Positions 25,998 through 33,373 of a stretch of DNA of 37,074 nt are shown here, one piece after another; position 1 is the first letter of the stretch, and each line of letters opens with the position of its first letter. The notes under the pieces are model-generated. The model was given only the letters and a program-made list of their open reading frames with translations. It was not told the origin of the DNA and ran no database searches. Made by a program: the position numbers and the translations under genes. The stretch comes from Promethearchaeota archaeon. Lineage in GTDB: Archaea > Asgardarchaeota > Lokiarchaeia > Sigyniarchaeales > SOKP01. The stretch lies in assembly GCA_019057795.1 (NCBI GenBank), contig JAHLWS010000035.1, positions 1 through 37,074 on the forward strand, written 5' to 3'.

Positions 25998-26750
25998 ATG
26001 ATTGATGAAAAAAATTTAATTGAAGCCACAAAAATCGTAAGGAATTCCAAGAAAATCGTTGTGTTTACGGGAGCAGGATCTTCAACTGAATCTGGGATCG
26101 CAGATTTTAGAAGTAAGGGGGGTTTGTGGTCTCGCTACGATCCTTCAATTTATGCGAGCTACCACTACTTTCTGGAAGATCCAAGCAAGTTCTGGACTAT
26201 GCATAACGAATTAGTCGACATCGTAGCTAATGCGAAGCCAAATCCAATTCATTACGCGATTGTTGAGCTGGAAAAACTTGGGAAAATAATTGCAGTAATC
26301 ACTCAAAATGTAGACGCACTACATCAACGCGCGGGAAGTGGAACTTATAATAATATACCAATTTACGAATTACACGGTTCCTATGAAAAATTAGAATGTA
26401 TTAGGTGTAAAAAAGAATTTCTTTTTGAAGAAGTTGAGACTAAGAACGTAAAATATCCAGTTTGTGAATGTAGTGGGTATATAAAACCAAAAGTAGTGCT
26501 ATTTGGAGAACCATTGCGCCCAAGCGTGTTAGAAAGAGCAATGAACGCTTGTAGGTCTTGTGATTGTTTTATGATGATAGGAAGCTCTTTACTCGTATCC
26601 CCAGCAAATTTTTTACCTTCCATCGCGAAAGAAAGTGGAGCAAAAGTAATCTTCGTAAATCGAGAGCGTACCGCAATGGACGATATTGCTGATATCTTTT
26701 TAAAAGGTAGTGGAGGAGAAATTTTGTCAGAATTAATCCAAAGACTATGA
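25998..26750 (+). CDS. Sirtuin NAD-dependent protein deacylase
   Basis: A 250-residue Sir2 protein. NAD-binding GAGSSTESGIADFR (about 25-38), the QNVDALHQRAG motif and catalytic His H126 in ELHGSY are all present. Four zinc cysteines are C134, C137, C156 and C158 (C-x2-C ... C-x-C, a slightly tight second pair). GSSLLVSPAN and IFVNRE mark the C-terminal Rossmann part. It removes acetyl or other acyl groups from lysines using NAD; in archaea chromatin and metabolic enzymes are typical targets. ATG start at 25998, 18 nt after the PIG-L stop, so co-transcription is probable. The stop is TGA, evidence that TGA terminates in this genome. The family call is secure; the acyl preference is not predictable by eye. 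Confidence 0.94.
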   Translation: MIDEKNLIEATKIVRNSKKIVVFTGAGSSTESGIADFRSKGGLWSRYDPSIYASYHYFLEDPSKFWTMHNELVDIVANAKPNPIHYAIVELEKLGKIIAVITQNVDALHQRAGSGTYNNIPIYELHGSYEKLECIRCKKEFLFEEVETKNVKYPVCECSGYIKPKVVLFGEPLRPSVLERAMNACRSCDCFMMIGSSLLVSPANFLPSIAKESGAKVIFVNRERTAMDDIADIFLKGSGGEILSELIQRL

Positions 26751-27049
26751 AAGAAATATAATCGAGAAATTTTCACTGAAATTAAAGTTAATTTTTAATA
26801 AAGTTATTATTGCTAAGAAAAAAGATAATCTTTAAATAATTTACAGTTGAATAGAGATTGGTACACTACTTTAAATAATTTGAATATTTATTCAATAAAT
26901 CTCGAAAATTAAACAGCGATTTCACTTGTTCAAAAATGTTTTAATACACTAATTCAAGTTAGACCGACAAATTTGGTTGGTATTTCTTGATAAATTCTAT
27001 TTAGGGATTTACGATACAACAGAGTATTTTATAAAGAGGATGTAATTTA
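26751..27049. other. 299-nt A+T-rich intergenic region, no gene seen
   Basis: Stops occur in all frames and no RNA-like hairpin or TATA box stands out beyond background. It ends with AAAGAGGATG, a plausible ribosome-binding site for the exchanger at 27050. Confidence 0.6.
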
Positions 27050-28009
27050 ATGATTGTATTAATCGTAATGATTTTTATTCTCATAGGAGGAGTTGTTATT
27101 ATAATCTTCTCTAGTAGTTTTGCTGTAAAAAATTCAGCTTTACTTGCAACAGCTTTAGGGATATCACCATTAATAATTGGAGTGACTTTAGTATCCATAG
27201 GAACAGATATTTCTGAAATTTTTAATTCAATTATTTCCTGTTCTTTAGGTCACGGAGATATTAATGTAGGAGATTCGGTTGGCTCAGATCTCACGCAACT
27301 CACTCTAGTTTTTGGACTTCTACCACTAATTTGTGGTGCATTTCATGTTAATAGAAAGGACATAATAATATTAGGTGCTTGCGAAGTTCTGTCTTTATTA
27401 TTGATCTTTACAATTGTTGAGAAAGGATACATCACTCGTTTGAACGCGCTATTTATGGTTATCAGCCTTGTAATTTATTTTTGGTTAATCTTTAACGCCA
27501 ATAAAGAGAGCATAATGCATAGAGTAGAATTGATAGAAACGCCGCAAACAACAAAGAGTAAAAAAATTCTACTTTTGTTTGCTGCAATTGGTTTTGGTGG
27601 CGTCACAATTGGCTCCTATGCCATCGTAAATTCTGTTATTTATATATCGCAAGCTCTAAGTATTCACGAATATATCATCAGTTTCTTCATCCTCTCAATA
27701 GGAACATCGCTACCAGAACTCGTCGTTGATGTACACGCCCTTCGTCATGGTCATCATTCCATTGCAATTGGGGATATTGTTGGCTCTTGTATTGTTGATT
27801 CTACTTTATCTATAGGAATTGGCCTATTCTTCTTCCCTCAAGCGGTTTCAGCAGAATTAGCGGTTCCTACGGTTTTATATACGCTCGTTGTTAGTTTAAT
27901 TGTATTTGTTGTAATAGCAGTTAGACAAAAAATGGACAAAAAATTTGGAGTATTTTTTATATTCCTTTATATAATGGCTTATGTATTTCTATTTGGATTA
28001 GGAATATAA
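27050..28009 (+). CDS. Na+/Ca2+ exchanger (CaCA superfamily)
   Basis: A 319-residue integral membrane protein with about ten helices in two inverted halves. The alpha-1 repeat is ISPLIIGVTLVSIGTDISEIFNSI and the alpha-2 repeat is FFILSIGTSLPELVVDVHALRHG; in both, G-T-(D/S)-(I/L)-(S/P)-E carries the acidic residues that bind cations. The paired GD..VGS motifs (GDINVGDSVGSDLTQL; GDIVGSCIVDSTL) follow each repeat, as in YrbG/NCX_Mj. In alpha-1 the usual Pro-Glu is Ile-Ser-Glu, with D present one residue earlier, so ion stoichiometry could differ. It exchanges Ca2+ for Na+ (or H+) across the cytoplasmic membrane. ATG at 27050. The gene is convergent with the orphan at 28055. Confidence 0.92.
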   Translation: MIVLIVMIFILIGGVVIIIFSSSFAVKNSALLATALGISPLIIGVTLVSIGTDISEIFNSIISCSLGHGDINVGDSVGSDLTQLTLVFGLLPLICGAFHVNRKDIIILGACEVLSLLLIFTIVEKGYITRLNALFMVISLVIYFWLIFNANKESIMHRVELIETPQTTKSKKILLLFAAIGFGGVTIGSYAIVNSVIYISQALSIHEYIISFFILSIGTSLPELVVDVHALRHGHHSIAIGDIVGSCIVDSTLSIGIGLFFFPQAVSAELAVPTVLYTLVVSLIVFVVIAVRQKMDKKFGVFFIFLYIMAYVFLFGLGI

Positions 28010-28054
28010 TCCTTGACTTTTTTAAGTGAACAGGATTAAATGTTACATGTTATT

Positions 28055-29251
28055 TTAATCTCTTATAGAATAGTCAATATTCTGGCGCCAAATTGGGGAG
28101 TTATCTCCTCTAGCCTTCTTTTCATCGATGACACGGGTAACAGTATAAAAAGGAACTTTAACTACCTTCGATCCGTCGTATTTCTTTATTTTCTCGCGAA
28201 AATCGTCCAAAAATCTCTTCCTTTCCTCGCGGTCTTTCTTGTTTTTCAGATGGTCTTTCTCGTATTCCCAATCAGAGTACTTAAGTATTGTTTGCTTAAG
28301 TTCTTCCGTAATTTTAACTTTACTTAACATTAGGAAACATCCAAGGACCATAAACGCTAAACGCGATTTTTTCTCGTAAGCGTAAGCGACTAATTTATCG
28401 TACGCCCTTTCAATTAAAATTTTATCCATGCTATCTGGGATTCTTCGGGGATATTTCTTATTTTCTTCGGGAGTAAGGTGGTCAATCATAATATCTATAA
28501 AATCAGAATCTAAGTTTGAAGCCTCGTCGTTTCCCTTAATAGAATACGACCATGTTTCGATCTTCTCTCGCTTGTTTTCTAGAGTTTTTACGAAAGGCTT
28601 GCCCGACCTTATTCCCATCAGTTCTCTCCCCAAGTCGTGCTCGTAAACGCCTTCAAAATCAGAAGTCGGCACCTTGTCTAGCGAGAGCACAAGAGCCTCG
28701 ATAAATTCCTCTAACTCTATTTTTGAAAAATTGAACGGGCTAAAATTTATAACCGATTCAAATTCTGGGGGAAAAGTCCTTGCTTCCGCAAAAAGAAAAA
28801 CGCGATAATCAGGAGACCAACCCCCGATGGAAGTTCCCGATTGGCCGTAATAAAAGGTAGCAGGAAATGTTTGACCTTTAGGAGTCTTAACAAACATCCA
28901 CACGTGAAATAGTTGCTCGCAACCACCGAACTCCGTTCTTGGGATCAAGGTTTTCAAAGCCCCGCCAAAAAATAAATCCAACTTCGGACTGTAATTAAGC
29001 AGGTCTTTGGAACCTTTTATTGGACCCTGAATTTCTATAGACCTTTTATAAACGCCTCTAAAGGCGCCAACGGAACAGAGTTTACTGCTCCCATCCCCTA
29101 TGATAAAGGAATTTTTAGATTTATAATCGTAATCCCTAAAAACAAACCCATACCCGTTAAATCCTATAGCTCCCTCTTTAAAATCGTCTTTTCCATCAGC
29201 AGCTCCGGAAACCAACTTAAGTAAACTTTCAATCTCCAATTTTTTATCCAA
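28055..29251 (-). CDS. Orphan protein of unknown function, unusual base composition
   Basis: A 398-residue protein I do not recognise. The first ~190 residues are rich in Gly, Phe and Tyr with beta-type spacing (FNGYGFVFRDYDY, FPATFYYGQSGTSIGGWSPDY); the rest is helical and highly charged, ending in a Lys/Arg/Glu-rich coil (KNKKDREERKRFLDDFREK). There is no signal peptide or membrane helix. G+C looks distinctly higher (about 40-50% in many 60-base lines) than in the neighbours (about 30%), with CCC and CGC codons rare elsewhere in the window, pointing to recent arrival. The start is TTG at 29251 with no clear ribosome-binding site; a second TTG four codons on is an alternative. Next to it lies a start-less ORF and low-complexity DNA, so this patch looks accessory. 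Confidence 0.68.
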   Translation of the reverse strand: MDKKLEIESLLKLVSGAADGKDDFKEGAIGFNGYGFVFRDYDYKSKNSFIIGDGSSKLCSVGAFRGVYKRSIEIQGPIKGSKDLLNYSPKLDLFFGGALKTLIPRTEFGGCEQLFHVWMFVKTPKGQTFPATFYYGQSGTSIGGWSPDYRVFLFAEARTFPPEFESVINFSPFNFSKIELEEFIEALVLSLDKVPTSDFEGVYEHDLGRELMGIRSGKPFVKTLENKREKIETWSYSIKGNDEASNLDSDFIDIMIDHLTPEENKKYPRRIPDSMDKILIERAYDKLVAYAYEKKSRLAFMVLGCFLMLSKVKITEELKQTILKYSDWEYEKDHLKNKKDREERKRFLDDFREKIKKYDGSKVVKVPFYTVTRVIDEKKARGDNSPIWRQNIDYSIRD

Positions 29252-29334
29252 AAACGTGCTAAAAATTATTAATTAACTTAATGCATTAAATGTACGAAAA
29301 TATATAAAAAAAAAAGTATTTAAACTTTCACTCT

Positions 29335-29873
29335 TTACCGTTGTCTCAAATAAAGTTTAATCCAATCTTCTTCACCATCTCCTTTAAGACCTTTTAAATA
29401 ATGCTCTGCGTATTCCTGTAGATACGCTGCTTCATAAAGTAAACTTTGCGAATGAAAAATATTGAACGCGTAGTCTTGATAGCGGTTATGTATTCCTTCA
29501 AAATTTCCATCAAATCCAAGAAATTCTTTGTATTCTTCCGAGGTTATTATTCTTACGTTTTCGAGGTGATTTGAACCGTCGTCCTCTTTAACAGCTCTCT
29601 GAAGCTTTTTATTAATGTTTGCAATATCTCTATCGTTTTTCTGCCCTAATAAAACGATTACTAATAACCGATCTTCTGATTGATAATGTTTCTCAAATTT
29701 TTCCGCTATGGATTGAAAGTCTGATGTGTAAGTATAATCAACTGTAATAAGTTCAATTGAACTTGGAATTGATATTATATTTTGAAGAGGTTCAATATTA
29801 TTGTTTGTAAAAGGTCGTTCAATTTTTTTTCTTTTAAATTCTTCTTTAATTCAATGCTATTTATTATTTTCAC
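29335..29873 (-). pseudogene. Start-less ORF, probably frameshifted in an A-run
   Basis: An open frame of about 170 codons ends with TAA at 29335 and contains no ATG, GTG or usable TTG near its beginning. It reads like a real protein: a strand SIELITVDYTYT, RLLVIVLLGQKNDRDI, then NVRIITSEEYKEFLGF and a Tyr/Glu-rich C-terminus (SLLYEAAYLQEYAEHYL). Just upstream, after a run of eight A (minus strand; 29823-29830), another frame supplies a GTG at 29873 with VKIINSIELKKNLKEKK; adding one A would join both into about 180 residues. It is therefore probably a gene broken by a one-base indel in a homopolymer or by a sequencing error. The family is not recognised; the alternating strands could suit a nuclease-like alpha/beta fold, but this is a guess. 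Confidence 0.6.
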
Positions 29874-29942
29874 ATTTTTTTTCTTTCCTTAGATATTTTT
29901 CTTTTCTTACTTTATTTTATTTAATTGCTTTTCTTGTTTTAT

Positions 29943-29979
29943 TTACCTAATATAAGGTGCATTACTTACCTGATATAAG
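29943..29979. repeat. Short imperfect direct repeat in T-rich non-coding DNA
   Basis: TTACCTAATATAAG (29943-29956) recurs as TTACCTGATATAAG (29966-29979), 13 of 14 bases equal, 23 nt apart. It lies in the 200-nt non-coding stretch between the broken ORF and the HhH gene, which otherwise holds pyrimidine-rich low-complexity sequence. A protein-binding site or a replication-slippage trace is possible; chance is not excluded. Confidence 0.4.
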
Positions 29980-30076
29980 TTTTTGGTTTGGTTTTCTTTT
30001 GGTTTTTTATAATCCTTAATCCTTCTAATTTTCTTATCGAGTTTATATTCGGTTTGGTTGTCCCTTGCGAATAGGG

Positions 30077-30424
30077 TTATTCAGGTAAATAAAACTTACA
30101 TATAGTACACTGTTTTGCTTTTAATCGCCTATCAGGTCCGAGAATAATATATTTGCTTTTCATATCCCCGCCGCATTTTGGGCAGTTTTTCACAAAGTTC
30201 TCTTTTATTGAATCTAAAACTTTCTGGATGCTTTTCTCTAGCTGAAGTAATTCATTTGCGTTTTCTATTATTTTTTTCGCAGAGATAATGCCAATTCCCT
30301 TAATCCATGCTAGCTCTTCGGTTGTAGAGTTTGAAATCTCTTCAATTGTTTTCACACCTGCTTTATTAAGGTTTACAGCAGCTATTGGTCCAATACCTCT
30401 AACCCGTTCGAGCTCATTAGACAT
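30077..30424 (-). CDS. Small helix-hairpin-helix plus zinc-ribbon protein
   Basis: A 115-residue protein. Two tandem HhH elements (LERVRGIGPIAAVNLNKAG and LAWIKGIGIISAKKIIENA) form a (HhH)2-type DNA-binding fold, joined by a helix to a C-terminal ribbon CPKCGGDMK...CTICKFYLPE with two CxxC knuckles, like the zinc fingers at the end of type IA topoisomerases. It should bind DNA non-specifically, perhaps as a repair or topology accessory, but carries no nuclease motif. The open frame runs up to a TTG at 30466; the ATG at 30424 (MSNELER) begins directly at the domain and is preferred. The gene stands alone. Confidence 0.8.
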   Translation of the reverse strand: MSNELERVRGIGPIAAVNLNKAGVKTIEEISNSTTEELAWIKGIGIISAKKIIENANELLQLEKSIQKVLDSIKENFVKNCPKCGGDMKSKYIILGPDRRLKAKQCTICKFYLPE

Positions 30425-30598
30425 AAAAAACACTTTTATATGAATTATTCCACTTGAGAATGACAAAGATTACTACTTGAATGAATTATAAAGAAACTTA
30501 ACTTACAATATTTTTGAATTTATCTATATTAATTAATAATTGCAATACTAAAAGATAAAATTTGAGATGATAAAAAAAAGAAAAGATTTTAGTAAAAG

Positions 30599-31315
30599 TT
30601 ATTTTTCAATTTGACGCCCGACGCCGTAATACATCAAATAAGCACCTAAAAGAGCTAATATCAAGCCTACTACTCCTATTATGGTTCTAAAGGAGTCAAT
30701 ATTTAAAGTATTAGAGATAAAAATTCCATACATAAAGATGATAATTGAGCATAATCCGAATATAAAGAATTTCCACTTTTTTTTTATTAGCTCATCTTCA
30801 AATTTCTTATAAATCTGAAATGATAGATAAAGTGCTGAAAATATTGCAATAGTTTCGATCGCTACAACATATAAGAAGAATGGAAAACTCCAAATAGGGC
30901 TCCAATTTTCGTTAAAAGTAACACCATAACCAGGATAAAATAGAAATCCTATCATTGAAAACATAGCAATACCGTACACAATAAGAATAATTAATTGCTT
31001 CCTTGTTGTAATTGCCTTTTCAGATTTTAAAAGAATTAAATTAAAAACAACGATAAATATTGAAGAATAGAAGATAAAAAAGTTAGTGAGAAAGTTTAGC
31101 ATTAGCACAACAGATACATCGGTAAGAGGAGCATAAATAAAATTTATAATAAATCCAATAGCGGGAGATAAATAAAATCCTGAAAAGATTACATTTAGTC
31201 GTTTCCTATCTCTTTTGAGAATTTTGAACGCCAAAAAAAGGAAAAAAATACACATAAATCCTTGGGCTACATATATCGTTATAAAACGAATTATTGACAT
31301 TTGATAAAGAGTCAT
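30599..31315 (-). CDS. 7TM membrane protein, paralogue of the next gene
   Basis: A 238-residue protein with seven membrane helices and short loops. It is similar along its length to the 235-residue protein at 31455: shared landmarks are RFI..(Y/F)(V/L).QG at helix 1, F(K/R)ILKR(D/E) after it, (L)SG.YLS..(F)G at helix 2, a W..(I/E)WS(F/W)PF segment before helix 5, KKKWK(F/Y)F after helix 5 and ISNTL...(F)R before helix 7. Topology resembles the stand-alone 7TM sensor domains (7TMR-HK type) known in front of histidine kinases, but no output domain is attached. ATG at 31315. The tandem arrangement indicates gene duplication. Function unknown. Confidence 0.75.
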   Translation of the reverse strand: MTLYQMSIIRFITIYVAQGFMCIFFLFLAFKILKRDRKRLNVIFSGFYLSPAIGFIINFIYAPLTDVSVVLMLNFLTNFFIFYSSIFIVVFNLILLKSEKAITTRKQLIILIVYGIAMFSMIGFLFYPGYGVTFNENWSPIWSFPFFLYVVAIETIAIFSALYLSFQIYKKFEDELIKKKWKFFIFGLCSIIIFMYGIFISNTLNIDSFRTIIGVVGLILALLGAYLMYYGVGRQIEK

Positions 31316-31454
31316 TGTTAAATCACATTTGAATTTGTTTTATTGTTAGAAATTTAAAATTTTTTTAATTTTGATAGACATATAATTGTATTTTTCCTAT
31401 TTAATTGTAATTCAATTCGATATATATCGAGATGTAAAAATAATATTAAAATTA

Positions 31455-32162
31455 TTATAATTGCTTCGCTACTCCATAATAAACAAAATACAGAGAAATA
31501 AGCGCGGGTAACGATGTAAGAGACCATATTAACCTAAAAGTTGGGTCGGCTAATGTATTGGAGATTGTAGTACCATAAAATAAAAAGAAATATGCGAAAA
31601 TACCAACTAAAAAATACTTCCATTTCTTTTTTAATTCCTTGTACTCGAACTTAAGATATAGTTTTAAAGAAAAATAAGTTGTAGGAACAATAGCTATCGA
31701 GCTACAAATAATAAAACTAAAGGTTAAGAAAGGCCAACTCCACTCGGGTTTCCAATCCGTACTTGCATTAATAACAATACCGTCTGGAATAAACCATAGG
31801 CTAAATAAAAGAACGCTAAATGTAATTATCAATACTAATTGAATTTTGGGAGTTATAACATCTACCGATTTGTCAATTATTAATACAAAAATGAGTAAGA
31901 AGATTAAAGAAAGGCACAGCAGATAGTAAGTTAAAAAATGTAGTATATGAACAACGGACTCTACTAAAATGAACGCGTAAATCAAATTTATAATAACTCC
32001 AAAAGCCACAGATAAATAAGCTCCACTTAATATAAGATTAGGTCCCTTCGACTCTCTCTTTAAAATTCTATACGCTATAAACAGAAAAAATAAACCAGTT
32101 AACCCTTGTACGAGAAAAACTTGAATGAATCTTGCTATATCCATATATTGCGCTAATAACAT
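31455..32162 (-). CDS. 7TM membrane protein, paralogue of the preceding gene
   Basis: A 235-residue, seven-helix protein and the upstream member of the tandem pair. It shares the basic cytoplasmic loops ILKRESK and ELKKKWKYF, and the SNTLADPTFR segment, with its neighbour, separated by 139 nt of A+T-rich DNA; each therefore may have its own promoter. The first helix is preceded by MLLAQYMDIARF; the ATG at 32162 or the one at codon 7 could be used. No signal for a soluble domain. An extracytoplasmic Trp/Pro-rich loop (STDWKPEWSWPF) is conserved in both and is the best candidate for a ligand-facing surface (inference). Confidence 0.75.
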   Translation of the reverse strand: MLLAQYMDIARFIQVFLVQGLTGLFFLFIAYRILKRESKGPNLILSGAYLSVAFGVIINLIYAFILVESVVHILHFLTYYLLCLSLIFLLIFVLIIDKSVDVITPKIQLVLIITFSVLLFSLWFIPDGIVINASTDWKPEWSWPFLTFSFIICSSIAIVPTTYFSLKLYLKFEYKELKKKWKYFLVGIFAYFFLFYGTTISNTLADPTFRLIWSLTSLPALISLYFVYYGVAKQL

Positions 32163-32319
32163 CGAATATTATCCCATTTCCTTTAATTATATAATATACA
32201 AGATTAATTTTTTTGTCTGATATTTTATATTCGATTTTTTTCTATATAACTATTTATTTTTAAAAGTAAATGTATCTTGAAAAAGGAATAATAAAAAGTT
32301 TAACAGAATTAAGTTCTTT

Positions 32320-32508
32320 CTATTTCTCTCGCCACTCCTGACCACATCTACCACACCTATATTTCTTACCGTATACTCTAGGATAATCGTTTATAATATT
32401 TCCTCTGTCAGTTGACTCGTGAATCAAATTTTTATGTTCTTCATTACAAGATGGACATTTTCGTCTTCCTTCAGTTTTTTCAATTGTCATTAAATTATCT
32501 TCTCCCAT
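32320..32508 (-). CDS. Small zinc-ribbon protein
   Basis: A 62-residue protein with two CxxC knuckles (CPSCNEEHK and CGRCGQEWREK) about 27 residues apart, forming one zinc ribbon. The first 16 residues are polar. It resembles transcription-factor-type (TFIIS/TFIIB-like) ribbons in spacing, but the core between the knuckles is not characteristic, so no specific role is assigned. ATG at 32508; the isolated gene has non-coding DNA on both sides (156 and 185 nt). Confidence 0.65.
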   Translation of the reverse strand: MGEDNLMTIEKTEGRRKCPSCNEEHKNLIHESTDRGNIINDYPRVYGKKYRCGRCGQEWREK

Positions 32509-32693
32509 TAAATTTCAACTCTAAAGAATAAACATTTTTATTTTGGTGTTAAGTTTGTTAATCAATTTATAAATATTAAGTTAACTTGTTTTTATTATCT
32601 AAAATGTATCCTTAGGATATTTGTTTAGTTTAGTAGTTGATTTATAGGATAATAATATTAGATACCTATCTTACACATATATAGAATTTCGTT

Positions 32694-33293
32694 CTACTTA
32701 GAAAGAATTCTTCCGTAAGCCTTTGCTCGTTCAAATAGCTCTGGGTTTAAAAATTCTAATTTGAAATGGATATCGTTTAAAATTTTATCGAAGACATCTT
32801 TAACATCTCTTTGTAGATTTTGAATTTTAAAACAATATAAAAGTTCGAGTTCTCTTGTTTTTTGGATTAAACTAAATTCATTTATTCTCCTTTCATTTGG
32901 AGTTTTGTTTTTTAAGATTAAAAAAGGGTCAATTCCTGCTAAAACAGATATGCCATCGAACATAAAGCGTTGAGAAAATTTAGTATAATTTTCAATATTA
33001 ATGTTATTAATCGATTTATCATTGTAAATATTTGCTGCGATTATGATTGCGTCAAAACTATTAAAGGGAATTTTCTTGCTAATTAAATCCTCAAAACTTT
33101 CTGCAAGAATGGCTTTTAATTTTATAGGAATACCATTAAATAGAAGTAAAAACTTCCAAATTAAGTCTTCCGAAGCATATTTTAAAGCAATTTGCTTTAA
33201 ATAATCTAAAAAAATCCTTTTTTTAGAATCTTCCGTACCAACAAGACCCAAATTGATGGTATAACTAAATTCTTTCAAAACTTTACTTGTCAA
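32694..33293 (-). CDS. Small-GTPase-like protein without a working P-loop
   Basis: A 199-residue protein with alternating strands and helices in the order of Ras-like domains: strand INLGLVG (13-19) in the place of the P-loop strand, then EDSKKRIFLDYLKQ where G-x4-GK(S/T) would be, strands KFLLLFNGIPIKLKAI, FDAIIIAANIYNDKS (like the G3-G4 stretch), GISVLAGID, and a final amphipathic helical end. The canonical GK(S/T), DxxG and NKxD motifs are missing, so nucleotide binding is doubtful. Asgard genomes are rich in small GTPases, and degenerate relatives would not surprise, but this fold reading is by eye only. The sole start is TTG at 33293, just upstream of the divergent DMT gene. Confidence 0.45.
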   Translation of the reverse strand: MTSKVLKEFSYTINLGLVGTEDSKKRIFLDYLKQIALKYASEDLIWKFLLLFNGIPIKLKAILAESFEDLISKKIPFNSFDAIIIAANIYNDKSINNINIENYTKFSQRFMFDGISVLAGIDPFLILKNKTPNERRINEFSLIQKTRELELLYCFKIQNLQRDVKDVFDKILNDIHFKLEFLNPELFERAKAYGRILSK

Positions 33294-33373
33294 AAAAAAT
33301 AATTAAGGTTCTTAATTTAATAATATAATAAAATAATGCAAATATAAAATATTGATTAAATAATCTTTTCAAA

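Noticed and set aside
26381..26776. 131-residue minus-strand ORF
   Set aside because: Antisense to the well-supported sirtuin with all motifs.
26960..26985. ACCGACAAATTTGGTTGGT as a palindromic operator
   Set aside because: Only the central CAAATTTG is truly symmetrical; the arms do not pair and the composition makes such cores common.
28040..28327. 95-residue plus-strand ORF after the exchanger
   Set aside because: Overlaps the orphan gene end on the other strand and reads as low-complexity hydrophobic sequence.
29965..29995. CAGGTAAGT on the minus strand looks like a eukaryotic 5' splice site
   Set aside because: There is no flanking coding frame on both sides and no matching acceptor; it arises from the TTACCTGA repeat by chance.
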